The position numbers and the translations under genes are program-made. A stretch of 64,000 nucleotides of DNA, from positions 271,914 to 335,913 of the forward strand of contig CAJNDS010002514.1 of the NCBI GenBank assembly GCA_905221605.1, read 5' to 3'. Source of the stretch: Symbiodinium natans. Lineage: Eukaryota > Sar > Dinophyceae > Suessiales > Symbiodiniaceae. Under the pieces are notes generated by a model. It was not told the origin of the DNA and did no database searches. It was given only the letters and a program-made list of their open reading frames with translations. Shown here in pieces: positions 33,818 to 46,600 of the stretch. The first letter of the stretch is position 1. Every line of letters starts with the position of its first letter.

Positions 33818-36800
33818 GACGCTCCGGACCTACCTGCAACGCAAACATCTTGCCAAAGTCTGCATGCGTTGCTCGTGCGGCATTCGTGCAGCGCCACCCG
33901 CCTACTGGCGGATGGAGACCTCGACCTCCACCACAAAGCCACACGACGTATCCAGATGACTTGAGCCAAGGGGGCATCGTCATGCAATGCACCGAGCACG
34001 CACCGAGCATGCTCCCGGTCTTGCTTTGGGGGCAGCTAGCGAAGTTCTATATCTCGCCTTCGCTGCCACAGAGCCACACGTGAATCAAAGCATAAAAGCT
34101 CGCTGAACTGAGGTCTCCTGCCGTTAACCAGCTTGTTCGATGGACCCCAACACCCTCTTCAGCCTACTGCTGCCCAGAAGATGCCCTTTCCTAGAGCGCA
34201 CATGGATGCCCTTCGCTTCCTTAACCTTAAGGCCCTTCTGTCCCGCAACGAGCTCAGGTCGGAACTTCTTCGAGGACATCAGGTCCCCGCCTCAGAATAC
34301 TCAGAAGACTCATCCACAACCTTTACTCGCCCGGGTCAACGACCGAATGATGCAAGTGCACGATGCACATACCCCCATCCCCCGCCCCCTCCCCTTGTAG
34401 ACAAAAGTCTCGGAAAAATGGGATGGGTGGGCCAAATCTCGCACCCTATGTCTGGCACAGGCAGTGACTGTGATGGCTCATGCATGATGCACAAGACATA
34501 CAAGACTTGCACAACAATGTCGCACAATCATGAAGACCCTTCCCAGCCCTTGACACGCAACGCTAAAAAGATTATCAGAACAGCTCTCCCCTCCACCCCC
34601 TTTGCTCTCTCCCTTGGCTCTTTGCTCTCAGCCAAGGCACTCCTGGAAGTGCTTGCCGACCTCCGTCACCAACGCAGCCTCGCTTCAATCCCCACAGCAC
34701 AGGAGCGCCTCTCCACCTCTGCTTCTCAGTTAGTTAGTCCTTTGAAGTCTCTCGGTCTCTCCTGCATCGTGCAGCATTCCTCTTGACAAGCTTTTCATGT
34801 TAAAGTAACTTGGAGGCAGACCCAGAAAGCCAGAAAGCCATGCTGGGAGACAACCTTACTGTCGCCGAGTGAAGCATGGTGTCACTGGTGTGATCTCAGG
34901 TTTTTGCCAGGGCATCCACCACAAGGCTGCGCTGCACACAATGCCGTTTGCTTGCCTCCAAAACCGGGCCATCTACTTGGTTGTCATGACCATTCTGCGT
35001 CCAGGGCTTCGGAACTTTAAGAAGCAGCGCACAAACAAATACCGCGCAAGCTCTTGATGAATTAAACCGTTTTTCCTAGATGTGCCAGGTCGCCTAGCGA
35101 TTACAGCAGGCAGCACGCTCATACACAAAAGAGTCTTCATGTCAGGCAGCTGTTCTCCAATCAAGAGCTGTTTATGAAATTCTCAGCAGGTCCTCATCTG
35201 GCTGCTGCTGGAAGTAAGCTGCCTCGGACGCAGCAACAATTCTTTTAACCCCAAACTCATCACATGCTTGCTAGTGCTCTTCTTGCTCAGTCGCCCTGGA
35301 ACTTCTACCTCCCTTTCGGCTGCTTTGAGCCCGTCTGAGCTCTCTGCAGCATACCAGAAATCCTCCTGCTTCAGCATCAACTCCCTGCAAGAGCGAACGA
35401 GAACGAGTGAACGTGCAAATGTCAAAACGCTGCCCATTTCCTCACAGCAGGAACACAATGATCATCAGCTCTGGTGTCCCTTTTCCCTGAAATTTCAGAG
35501 TTGTTTTGCGCATTCGTCTTCTCTGCGTCAACGCTCTGTTATTGTTGAAGCTGCAGGTCACACGCCCGGCCTGCTTGCTTGGCCACTGCGACCTCGAGAT
35601 GCCTTAATGCGATTTCGATGTGGACGGGGCTTCCTATTTCTAATGAATCCATATGCGACACTGAAAGATCACTGCAGGAAGACCTCGAAGGCTACCAGTC
35701 GCGGGTTGAATGAGCTGACATGGCGAATTGATCAGCAGCTACTTCTGCATTTGCGGTTTTGTTGCTGGTGGGAGCACCGAACCTTTCACTTTCGTAGTGT
35801 ATCGACTGCCCGAAGACGGTTGTTCGAGGTCCCTATCTCTCTCCACCCTTTGCCGGGAAAACGAACGAGAAGATACTCACTACCTCATGGGGTCGTGATG
35901 TGCACGGTCACTCCTCTGCAATTTCAGCCCTTGTTCGGCACTCTCTTTGCAAAAGTCGCTTCCTTGGGGCCAGACGCCACTTCCCCGGCGGAAACGAAAG
36001 GGAAACACCGCTGTTTCGACCTTGGCCACCACAATCAACTTCCAACATCTTCCGACCCCTTCTCCAAGTTCTATATACAAGTTTTGCCCTCGCTTGCACA
36101 GCATGCCGTGATCCGCACAGATGTCAGGCGGCTGGGTCCTGAATCCGGGAACGCAAGGTACCTGAAATTCCAACGATTGTTGATGAAAGGAAGATCCAAG
36201 TCGGACAGAGCATATTCGAAGGTGAGTGAAAACCCACGCAGGGGCGATCTGCACAACAGCATGAGGAGCTCACCGCAATAGTTGACGATCCTCCTCAGAC
36301 AGAGGGCTTTCGCCTGGCATTTCCTGGGTCCGGAGAGCTGATTTGCGGAAGCACATCACTTAGTTAGTCACTCAGTAACTCAACCGCCTCTTCTGAGGAA
36401 CACACCAGTTCCAGCTGCTGTCCTGCACAATGGACGCTGCAACTTCATGGTGCATGTATGTGCAAACTAATGACAAGAACACTTCACTTCGAGCTCTCAG
36501 GAGGCTCCTTGCTCCAGGTCGAAGACGCAGACACAGAAACAGCACATCCACTGCCTGAAGGCCTCGCTTGCAAAGCCGCTTGCAAATCCGCAGTGTCCCA
36601 ACATGCAACTTCGAAGGGCAAATAGCAAGCTGCCTGGAGCTTCTCCGCTGAGAGTAACCCATAGTGCTCGCGAGCTGCACTTTCCTGCATTCCTGCGAGG
36701 CAACCCATGCCCACAACACTAAAGACTCTAACGAAAACGCACGTACTTGCAAATGTCTGCGCATGGCTCGCAAGAGTCATACAAAGTATCATTTGTGGCA

Positions 36801-37464
36801 AGGCGAGACGACACAACCACGTGGTGCAGTCAACAGGGCCCCATGCAGAAGCTGTCTCTGCGGCCGACTGCCACAACGAGAAGCACTGAGATGCCGAGAT
36901 GCTATTTTTAGCAACTCAGGCTACTCAGGCTCGAGTCGGCTTGCGGGGTGCAGTTCGTCAGCCCTCGTGAACTGTAAGCTCGGACAAAGCATGAACACAC
37001 ATGGACAAGCTGCCTTGCAATGCGAGCATATGCGAGCTGCACCTGCAACAAGCCGAAATGTAGCCGAGCACTGCAGTTTGCCACACGGCTCGGAACAAAA
37101 CAGAACTTCGCGAATCTCTGCGAAACATGACCCAGGGCTTTGGCAGTCCCGGTCATGAAAATCGGAAACGACCCGACCCTTTCAGGGCAAGAGTCCATCT
37201 CAAGAAAAGAACAAAAGCCTTCAAAGCCTTCATGTTTCCATGGAAAGGCGCCTCAAAAGTGCGAAAGATTCTCCAGAGAATCTGCAGTTGACGCACTAGT
37301 CAAAATAGTCAGCGAGACCGTGTCTCAAGCCTGTCCAGCATGTTCTCAGAGGGCGACTGGTGTGTTCAGCTTACATGGTCTTACATTAGAAGGCTCAGGG
37401 CCGGTTCACGCATCGCATCTACATTTGGTGTACTTTTGTACGCCAAAGACCCACCGGGCCGAGA
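33818..37464. other. Stretch without a recognised gene
   Basis: A 337-codon plus-strand frame (35268-36281) and several overlapping minus-strand frames are open, but none has a domain I know or shows codon regularity. An exon-like edge, AAG followed by GTGAGTG, sits at about 36222. The upstream exons or regulatory region of the docking-complex gene and the 3' flank of the HECT gene must lie here, and a further intron-rich gene is possible. Confidence 0.4.
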
Positions 37465-39267
37465 CTATATGAAAGCAAACCCTGAAGAGCACTCATGGAT
37501 CGCAAAGGCCAGCTTCTGCTCGAGAAGCACCTCCTCGTACGCAGGCAGCGTGATGGTGTTGAAGCAAGTGTGGGAAGTTGGCAGCTTGCCCGATCGAGGC
37601 ACCACTTCAACAGTGAATGGCGGATCCAGGCGTTCAAAGCCACAGGCTGGGAGGCGCGAGCATCCACTTGCAAAGGCCAACACGGCACTTTGCTCCACTG
37701 CTGGCCAGTGTGCCAAAATGTGCCAGAAGATGTTCGTAACTCTCAGCGCTTCCTCTTTGTTCACGCCAGCAGCACGTACTTGAGCATGGCGCCGCCAAGT
37801 TTCCACATCGATGTAATCAACTCCAGAGAGCAGATTGCCAAGGTGAACCCAGGACAGTCCCACCTGCATGGCGCCGGGGAAAAAGGACATCGAGGATTTT
37901 TGGGAGGAACATGAGCCAATACATGCTGACACTGGTTGAACATCTAGGTTATTTTCCAGCTTGGATTTGGACTCCTGCATCCAACAAGAAGGTATATCTA
38001 TCGAACGAACGCTAGCTTGAAGCGTCGCCTGTTGGAGCAGCTTACGCGGCACAATGTCGTGAAATCCTGCAAGGAACTCGGAAATCTCTGTCCGCACGTC
38101 ACCACATACGTAGTCTTCACTCAACAAAGTCACATATTCCATAACGTTGCCGTCGGTCACCTCCTCGGTACCACCTCCTGGCTTCAAATCTCTCCCACGC
38201 TCCGCGAAAACCAGCTTCTCTTCCATCAATGCGGCGGTTACCATGCGACGTCCCTCAGTTGAGAGGACTGCTTCGATACGGTTCTTGTAGTAGATCGGAT
38301 CTCGCTTTCGAACATCCGCGGCAGTTATGGGAGCACCCACCATACACTTCAACAAACAATCCGACAAAGGAAGTGGCAAAGCAGAGTCCCCATAGCTTGC
38401 ATGCACTAAAGCAACACCAACAAGCCGCCCCAGGGCAAAGTACACGGCTGGAGGGCGTGAAGACGATGCCAGCATCAACGAGCCGTCTGCTTGTTGAGAG
38501 AACATGGGCTCGCCAATCCCTTCTACAGAAACGCTTCGCCTTAGTCGCCTTGATGGTGTCGATGGTGTGCTTGCCCGCGAAACATCTGACAAGTCTTTCA
38601 CAACCAACTCGAAAAACTCTCGGGTCAATCCGCCACTGTCAACACCAGCTTCTGCGAAACCGCTGATTTCATGGAACCTCACATGGATGCCTGAAAGCAA
38701 ATGCGATGGCCTTGCAGCCAAAATGGACTCCACAGCTGAGTCGAAGACTGCACCACGCTTAACTTCCAATGGGACCTTTCCGAAGTAGTGGCGCTGCTTC
38801 GGGTCAACTCGCAACCGAAAGCTGCAAACTCCCGAGAATAGGGAAAATCCTGTGTTATTCGCCTCTTTCCACAACTGCCTCTGCAATTGCAACTCCAACT
38901 CAGCTCGAAGAAGTAAACGTCTCTGCAACAGCGCGTCGCGCGTCTCAATGGTGCAATCCTGCTGCCAGAAATCCTCACGTAAGAGGGCACGAAAAGGCTT
39001 CGCTCCAGCCACGTGGACGGCATCTTCCACATCGCTGATCAATTCACTGCGGCTTCGTCCAGCCAAGAACTCATGTGCAGCTTGTACTCGCCGTCGGTAT
39101 ACGAAGGGCTCATAAACAAAATGCAACCAAACATATGCTAGACCACGTCGTGCACTTCTTTGGGCATTTGCAGCGTGGAAAATCACGCCCCGCAAGCCGC
39201 TGTGGTTGCCCACCCTTTGTCGCTTGTTGGGGCATGCCCCATCAATGTTCGGTCCGGCTCGTTTCAT
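37465..39267 (-). CDS. HECT-domain E3 ubiquitin-protein ligase
   Basis: The 600-residue frame ends with a HECT domain. It accepts ubiquitin from an E2 on its catalytic cysteine and passes it to substrates. The active-site loop is KLPTSHTCFNTITLPAYEE, with Cys at about residue 568, followed by LEQKLAFAIHECSSGFAFI at the very C-terminus as in the family. The N-lobe is seen in VDSGGLTREFFELVVKDLSD, YFALGRLVGVALVHA, YVCGDVRTEISEFLAGFHDI and SGVDYIDVETWRRH. The first 70 residues contain a basic PNKRQRV patch that could be a nuclear signal. A 165-bp in-frame segment (37864-38028) begins GC after CAG and ends CAG|G; it interrupts the domain between PRKLLQQ and VGLSW and is probably a stop-free GC-AG intron, giving 545 residues. 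Substrates are unknown. Confidence 0.88.
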   Translation of the reverse strand: MKRAGPNIDGACPNKRQRVGNHSGLRGVIFHAANAQRSARRGLAYVWLHFVYEPFVYRRRVQAAHEFLAGRSRSELISDVEDAVHVAGAKPFRALLREDFWQQDCTIETRDALLQRRLLLRAELELQLQRQLWKEANNTGFSLFSGVCSFRLRVDPKQRHYFGKVPLEVKRGAVFDSAVESILAARPSHLLSGIHVRFHEISGFAEAGVDSGGLTREFFELVVKDLSDVSRASTPSTPSRRLRRSVSVEGIGEPMFSQQADGSLMLASSSRPPAVYFALGRLVGVALVHASYGDSALPLPLSDCLLKCMVGAPITAADVRKRDPIYYKNRIEAVLSTEGRRMVTAALMEEKLVFAERGRDLKPGGGTEEVTDGNVMEYVTLLSEDYVCGDVRTEISEFLAGFHDIVPRKLLQQATLQASVRSIDIPSCWMQESKSKLENNLDVQPVSACIGSCSSQKSSMSFFPGAMQVGLSWVHLGNLLSGVDYIDVETWRRHAQVRAAGVNKEEALRVTNIFWHILAHWPAVEQSAVLAFASGCSRLPACGFERLDPPFTVEVVPRSGKLPTSHTCFNTITLPAYEEVLLEQKLAFAIHECSSGFAFI

Positions 39268-40927
39268 GGGTTTGAAGCAACTTCACACAAGCCGAAAGCC
39301 ACGAACACGAAACATTTGAGAGCCACCATGACGCATGACATGCGCAACGCGAACTGGTCCATCGTCAACCATACCATACATCATGTTCTACTTTCAGGCT
39401 TTCATTATCACTCAGACTCAAGCATAGACACGCCTGCATCGCAAGATGGGAAAGTCGTGGAGCCGGGGACCATTCCACAACTTCAATCATCAAGAACACA
39501 CAATGGTTGCAACATCTTTGAAACGTGTTTAAACTCTTCCAAGCATGCCGCGTGGCTAAGCGTTCTTTGCAGCTATCAATTATATTCAAACACAAGTGCT
39601 AATTGACTCTGTTCAAACTGTCATGCGATGCGTCATGCGATGTCATGCGTAACCTTGGCAAGCAAGCACTGACAAGAAAACCCGAGCATTCACTAATTGT
39701 TTGCACGAACACGTCACATAAATGATCCATTGGCGTCGGCAAATGTATACACGGCTGGCTGACTGTTAGCTAAGTTTCGTCGCTGAAGCCTGTACACGAT
39801 CAGAACACGCTTTTAAAACTCGCTCAACGGGAAACATAATTGCACAATTTTGCCAAAGAGAAATGATGCTCACACGGCAATATGCCTTGCAGGAGAGGAC
39901 TCCTACGTTAGACATCTCTGCATCCCGCATGTTGCGAGCACTTGCCTGTTCCCTGCCGGCGGCAAACCTCAGTCAGCACTGTTCCGTTGCAGCGCACCCA
40001 ACCATGGTACACCGATCCAAAACAAATGCAAAGTGCTGACAAGGTCTTTTAACCGCGGGGCTTCGTGGTGCAAATGACGCCTCGCGCATCGATTCAAGAG
40101 GGTAAGGTTCGAAAGGCCCTAAATGTTCCCGGACATTCCGGGATGGTCCGGACAAACTTCCATTGCAAAACTGGCCAAAACAATCTTTCAAGCAGAGCCA
40201 CCACCCACCCACCGCACAAACAGGACAAGATTGGCGATCCAATCAGCAAGCGAATCAATCAGCATCATGAGCCGCGGATGCTCCAGATGCTGAGCTCGAC
40301 CAAGTGCGTGATAGAAAACGAATGTAAAACATTTTTGAACAAGCACAAGAACCGTTCTAGATTCAATATTCTAGCCACACATATTCTCATGAGAGTTTTT
40401 CGTCCATCTGAATGTCCATCCAAACCAGAGATACGGACATTCCACTTCTTTGGCGGTCAGACACACGAGGCTAGCGAATCCAAAAGAAACATACCAAAGT
40501 CTGAGAGTGTCTGATCATCATCAAAAACACATCTGCCAAAAAGTGGAATGTCCGACTCGCCAAATCCCACCAAAAGCGAACGTGAGGCGGACAAGATGCT
40601 TCTGTACTGTCGTCAGTACACACATGACATGGTCTATGCTTAATCCTCGACCATGCCAAGCTCAGGCGAAAGCTCGAGAGTAAAACAAAACCCCAAGAGC
40701 TCACGGAGGAAGGCCACGACCGCGCACCGCGAGAGGAGGAACTCGGGTAATGCACCCATAGCAGATGGGCGTCTGCAGGAGACAAACGGAGACTCCCCAT
40801 GCCACAGCTGCGCCAAACGACAGCTCACACGAAACTCCGGGGACCACTCATCCGGAAGCGGAATTTCCTGATCCCAATGGCTCAACCAGTTGCCACTATC
40901 ATTCTGACACCCAGCATTGTGGGAGCG
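39268..40927. other. Stretch without a recognised gene
   Basis: This is the 5' flank of the HECT gene. Reading frames are short and without domains. It would be expected to hold the promoter; no TATA box or known dinoflagellate element is evident. Confidence 0.4.
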
Positions 40928-41180
<253 letters not shown>

Positions 41181-41569
41181 TTTCATTCATTCCAATCGCA
41201 GCCGGTCACTCAGCTTGGCGTCAGGTACATGGCAGTGCATTGCACCGGTGCTTCTTGAGCACTAGAACCATAATGGGCAAGTCCCGCTACGAATAGCTGC
41301 AAACTTGCGTCCTACTCAACCTGTCAAGAGAAGGGTGCACAGTGGCACAGAGTGCACAGTGGCACAAACAAAAACTGCTTCAGCATGTAATGCCGGCGGC
41401 AGTGAACAAACAATATCGGCACAGTGTCGCGGCCAGTGGTGTGATCCTCGTCACGTGGTATGTACAGGACATGGAAGTGCGTTACACAGGACGGCTTGTG
41501 GTTTATGTACAAGTGGCCCAGCCGGGCTCACTGTCGGTCCAGAGTGGCCAACTATGGCTCACTAGCCTC

Positions 41570-42448
41570 TCACTCACTGTCAAGGTCAGGGTCTGTTGTA
41601 GGTGGTGTAGGTGGTGCAGGTGATGCAGGTGTAGTGGGTAATGCAAACACCAGTCTCCGAAGCGTATCCACGTGTGCAGGGTTCAGCTCATCCACTGCCC
41701 TGACTGTGAAGATTGCAATCGTGATGCGATCTCCTGTCCAGGGGCGAGTCTCATGCCATTGTTGAGGGTCAAAGGTGACTCCTGGCAGTGTGAGATTTAG
41801 CACGTTGCCCTGCATGGTACCATCCATACACGCATGGCTGCCGTCTGGATCGTAGACCCATACTCCTCCTCCTATGAAGGCCGAGCAGGGTAGCACTGCA
41901 TTGACACTTTGTGCGGCGTTGTTCATATCCCTATGTGCATGCATGAACGTGTTTCGCTGAAGCACAAAGCTAGTGAAGGGCACCCGGGTGCAGGAGCGGA
42001 TGTACCTACACACCATTAGCGTAACCCATGGGAACTTCGAAGTGTTGCGCCGAAGCCCATGTAGCGGGCCCTGTGAGTAGGCTCCACTCATAAAGCACAT
42101 ACTGCCAGGTAGGTCGGCATGCGCCTCACTGCGCAGGTCGCCCCTAGGCAGACTGTCACAGAGTAGCTTCCATGCACTCATGCGCACCTGTCCACAGGCA
42201 ATCATATCGGCCGCAATTTGCTCAGCTATGTGCCGTGGGTATGGCATGTCATCTGGGATTTTTTCATCAATCTCCAGCGAATACGGGATCCTTACCTCGC
42301 GTTCATGTTGTGTTGGTGTGAAGCCGCTGGCCTCACCCATTGCATAGCCCGAGGTGTGTGCAGGCAACATTTGCTGGATGTGATGCCTAGCTCGAGCCCT
42401 ATTGCACAGGTAGAGTACGCGCTGGGTATGTGGAGATTTATGGGGCAC
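41570..42448 (-). CDS. 2-oxoglutarate/Fe(II) dioxygenase-like protein of a retroelement
   Basis: A 292-residue frame. The metal and cofactor ligands of the double-stranded beta-helix fold can be traced: FMHAHRDMNN supplies the HxD pair (about residues 170-172), and DPQQWHETRPWTGDRITIAI supplies the distal His, with an Arg about ten residues later to bind 2-oxoglutarate. VWVYDPDG lies between them, where the fold places a strand. Such enzymes hydroxylate or demethylate proteins or nucleic acids; the substrate here is unknown. The C-terminus is a Pro/Thr-rich tail. It follows the USP-like ORF on the same strand after about 310 bp, so I infer it is cargo or a third ORF of the retroelement. A start upstream of 42448 is possible. 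Confidence 0.6.
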   Translation of the reverse strand: MPHKSPHTQRVLYLCNRARARHHIQQMLPAHTSGYAMGEASGFTPTQHEREVRIPYSLEIDEKIPDDMPYPRHIAEQIAADMIACGQVRMSAWKLLCDSLPRGDLRSEAHADLPGSMCFMSGAYSQGPLHGLRRNTSKFPWVTLMVCRYIRSCTRVPFTSFVLQRNTFMHAHRDMNNAAQSVNAVLPCSAFIGGGVWVYDPDGSHACMDGTMQGNVLNLTLPGVTFDPQQWHETRPWTGDRITIAIFTVRAVDELNPAHVDTLRRLVFALPTTPASPAPPTPPTTDPDLDSE

Positions 42449-42761
42449 TTAGGTGGGGAAGGTGTGATCTGGCATTTATTAACAGTCTCTGTCGCTTTTG
42501 TGCCTCAGGGCGACGGCTCATCTCCTCGTGAATTGGCAATGAATTAACGCATGTTCAGTATAGTGGCCCAACAGGCTCACTGCACAGCGTGTTGCTCAGG
42601 TACCTGCAACAGGGTGCATGCACACGTGAGCGTGGGTGTTTGTCGGGTAGCCGCAGGCACGTGACAGCGGTGCAATCCTTTTTTCTGATTTTTTGGGTTT
42701 TTTGTAAGCACAGGCTGCCTATGTGTCCCCCACAGGCGGCTACCCCACTGCGCTCAAGTCA

Positions 42762-43626
42762 TCAAAGCGTAGTCCTGCAGAGCAGGACCAGGTAGCACTG
42801 TTGGCTGAGTACTGAGTCATGCGTTACAGCTATATTGACATGCTCTATGGGCTTACTGTCATCTGCATGCCATTGCGGGGGTGCTTGAGGTGCGACCCTT
42901 GGGGGGAGATGATTGAGAAAGCGGGTAGTATAATGTCCCTCGTGTACAGTAGACCCTCGATGCAGCACGCACGCCGTGACTAAGTATGTGACATACGTAC
43001 AAGCAGCCCCCTGATGTGGGTCACAGTAGCATGGGATCTGGACTGCAGTGGGAATGGTGACCCTGGTGTGCAATTTGATCGTCTCGCCAGCGTCCGTGTC
43101 CAAGAATCGCGAGATGCGCAGAAGCAGGATGCGTGGAGGATGCGTGCAAGCCTGTACGTACGTGCCGCCGGTGTGCCAATGGTCAACAAGTGCTTGGAGG
43201 TTAGTGGTGGCATAAGGGTCCGCCAGGTCAAGGGTAATGGACCGCTGTGTGTTGTGCTGTCCTCTGGTCTCGGTGCCCTCAACCTCACTAACAATGCGCG
43301 ATTCCCACTTGCCTTGAAGAACTTGGGGTCGTCCAGCTCCTAGGAGGTGTTCTAGGAATTCACAAGCGTCATGTTGCTGGTGGAGGTTAGCCCAATTGCA
43401 CAGCAAGGGCCGCCAGGAGCTCAGTGCGTGAACGTGAATGGGCTTACGCGCATGATACACATCCCTCCACGCCTGTTCCTGGGCACCATACTTGAGGATG
43501 TCCGCAACCTGGAGGTGGCTGACCGCAAACAGCCAGGCACGTACGCTTGCATTAAGATAGCATGTATTGCTGCTGTTAAGGAGCCGTATTAGTAGTATTC
43601 GGCCAGCGCCTGTTGGACAAGCGCGG
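42762..43626 (-). CDS. Ubiquitin-specific protease (C19)-like domain of the retroelement
   Basis: The minus-strand frame carries the landmarks of a USP: LLNSSNTCYLNAS (catalytic Cys box), QQHDACEFLEHLL (the QDAxEF box), LLLRISRF, and STVHEGHYTTRFLN (catalytic His) followed by WHADDSKP (Asp/Asn partner). At about 280 residues it is near the lower limit for a USP catalytic core. The zinc-ribbon cysteines are not evident. The frame overlaps the end of the RT ORF: the RT stops at 43591-43589 while the USP frame is open in the -1 frame, so it may be reached by a -1 frameshift or follow a frame-breaking mutation. The frame is open as far as 44108, but the part before about 43626 is antiphase to the RT ORF and not real. 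Predicted role: removing ubiquitin, perhaps from retroelement proteins. Confidence 0.65.
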
Positions 43627-46600
43627 CAGCCGGTGACTGCTTGAGCGTGTCCCTCCTTAGTTGGAGGCCGATGACCTGCATGGCCGACAGGCCGGTCAAT
43701 GCCTCCAGTGTCTCCCATACTGTTGGGTGGCCCTTCGTGCGATTGGAGATGTCCAGCTGGAAAGCCGTGACCCCTGTCATGGTGTCTGCTAGGGGGCGTG
43801 TGGCGTGGAATCTGTGTATCATGTAGGGCTGCATGATGATGGGTAGAAGGAGTTGTAGTGCTTCCACTAGCTTCGCGTGTGGAAGCGGGGGCCTCCCCTC
43901 GTCGACCACCAGGCTCCCCAACGCCGGCGACCACTTCTGGTAGCACCAATGGCCTTCCTGTAGCCATTTGTTGTCCTCTGCCTTCTTCTGGAAGGGTGTC
44001 TGCGTCACTCCTCCGATGTCTTTCAGGCTTGCGTGCAGCATCGTGATCAGAGTGTACTGGTCGTTGTTCCCTCCTCCTGAGACTTCTTCCATTTTTGTGC
44101 CGCTGCAAAGAGGAGGGGGAGCGGCCCCTGACTGCCCGGTTGAATGAAGAGCACCCAGCTGTAGTCCTGGCGTAGGATCTTGAGCGCCGTCTCCTGTTGC
44201 AGTGCTAGTCTGGCCAGTGCTTTGATCAAGTAGGTCAGGTTGGGGGTTTCGTGACCACGTCCCTTGCCCCCACCTTTGCGCCAGTGTTGTTTGCTTGGAG
44301 GGGCCGGCTGACGCGGGCGCCCTTTGCCCTGCTCTGTCTTGGGAACCTTGCCTCGCTCTGCAGGGGCCGATTCCGGTTCGGCTTCCCTCTTCATCGTCGG
44401 TGCCCACTCCATGAGATCCAGCTGGTCCTTCATCAGCGGGCCGAAGACTTGCTGAAGCTCCTCCATCGCCAGTCCTGTCGTTACGCAGTTTGAGATGCAT
44501 AAGGCAGACTTGCCACAAGACAGTACATTTGGCAGGGTGCTGTCTGGGGGCCTTGGTGACCGCACTGCAGTGCTCACACGGTGAGCCCGGGGTATTGAAC
44601 TTGGAGCACAAACGGCTCGCCGATTGCAGGTACTGTGCATGGTCAGTGGGGTGTGAGAGCCTATAGTGCTGCTTTACCTTACTTGAGCACACAATCCACT
44701 GGGAGCACAGGGCACAGTAGTGTCGGAGCCACTGTCTATCCTGCAGGTGAAAAGCTGCATTTTCAGAATACTTTGTGAGCAAGGCTCGCACGCTGGTCCT
44801 CTGAAAGTACGGCAACTGTATTTCCGAGTCGTCCGTTGGTCTGGCACCTGAGCAGCTTGCTGGATGGGAGGGGTCGGGCTCGACGTGAGTGGCTTCAGGC
44901 GTGGGGGCTAGTTTAGGGCCTATTACTTTGACAGCTGACGCTTCAATAGTGTGAGGGGGTATCACTTCGGGTGTCACTTCGGGTGTGTCCGAGCAGGGTG
45001 GACGTCTCGTGGGGTAAAGCACCTTACAGCGCTGCTCGTTAATGTGCTTGCGCAGACTGGAGAAGTCACAGAGTTTGACTTTGCAGTGGCTGCATTGAGG
45101 TAGCCCTCCCAGCGCGTCACTGTGTTTGTCGAAGGTGCGCGTAGGCTGATTGACGGGGCGTGCTGGGTGGTCTTTATGTTTACGGGTCATGTGGCCGAGC
45201 ATGGAGGCACGGGTGGCGAAATATATTCCACACTCTGGACACGGGTGGCCATGGACACGCTGATTGTTCATTTCGACAAGCTGAGAGGGTGAAAAGTCTT
45301 GTAGGGTATCCATGACTCTTTGCCAAGCTGCGCTATCGGGCCCCCTTTTGAAGATATCCGGTTGAGTCTCCGGATCAACTGTCTCCTTATGAAGTTGGTG
45401 CCTTAGCGCCTCAATCGGAGAAAGGAGGTTCCATTTGGTCAAAACCTGCTGGTGTGATGTACCCGTCATGTACACGGGATCCCTGACTATGAGTCGAATT
45501 TGTCGCAGGATCTGCGCTGTGAGCTTCTTGGCGCCAAGGGGCGCGAGTCCACAGGCATCAAGCCCGTAGACAGTGGCGGTATAGACACACGCCTGCCAGA
45601 TACGGAGCTTGTGTTGTCGCGTTAGGGCATGTCTACCTCGGAGTACACGCGTGAGTCTGCCAAAATTGTTAGACCCAACCTCTAAGCGGTGCGCAAGTGT
45701 TCGATCCTCATAGTGATCATAGCTGACAATCGCTCCCAAGTACGTGAATGAATCAACAAGCGGGATGTCGATACATTCTTGTGCACTGTAGATACGAAGG
45801 ACTTTCCCCTGGGCCGTTTTGCGTGTGAACCGTCTCCTGAGCTGTTCAGCCCCCGGACCTGCGCATTTGAGTATAGCCTTGCTTTTTGCGGGGCTAACCG
45901 TCATTCCCATATCCGCCAGTGTATGGAGGAGCACGGCCATGTGCGACAGAATGACCTCCAGATCGTGCGTCGAGCTGAACTCACCCGAGCAATGGTAGTC
46001 GTCAGCGAAGATGCTGAGGAGATTGACTGTGGCGTGGTAGCCAATCTTGGCCGCAAGTTTTGCACTGATAAGGTGTGAGAAGATGAGCCAGAGAAGGGGT
46101 GCAACCGCACAACCCTGTCGCACGCCCTGTGTAGCGTGGACAACCCGATCCGTGCCATCGTGGTTGATATGGTAGTGGGCTTGGTGGTGCCAACACATGA
46201 CAATCTGTATGAAGGAGAGCGGCAAGTTCATGTGCTCCATTCCTTCCAGGAGTCGATGTCGGGGCATGGCATCAAATGCTCCCGCGAGGTCGAGTGTGAC
46301 CTGCAGGCCGCCGATCAAGGCCGTGGCTGCCTTGCCTTCAAATCGGTCATGTAGTGTGCAGTGGTGGGCGCGGCACTTGGCCCTTATGTGCGCGCAGTGG
46401 TCGAATACCCTGCGTAAGGCATCGCGGTGGGACCTGCCCGGCATGTAGCCGTATTGGGGGAATTGTGCGGCGATGCTGTGTATGTCTGCCTGATAGGGTT
46501 CGACTAGTGCTTTAAAGGTGAGTTTGCCTAGCTGGTCTTGAAGACCTATCGGACGATAGTGTCCCTCTTCCTTACCGGTTTTGGCTGGCTTACGGATAAG

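Noticed and set aside
33960-33969. CTTGAGCCAA, the reverse complement of the last 10 nt of the dinoflagellate spliced leader, about 140 bp before the docking-gene start
   Set aside because: Only 10 of 22 bases match and the gene has introns, so it is not a retroposed trans-spliced mRNA. A 10-nt match in 64 kb is not surprising.
35268-36281. 337-codon plus-strand frame
   Set aside because: No domain, no repeated codon pattern, and equally open frames exist on the other strand; probably chance.
43627-44108. N-terminal extension of the USP-like frame
   Set aside because: It overlaps the RT ORF in another frame and has an Arg/His/Pro-rich composition typical of an out-of-frame reading.
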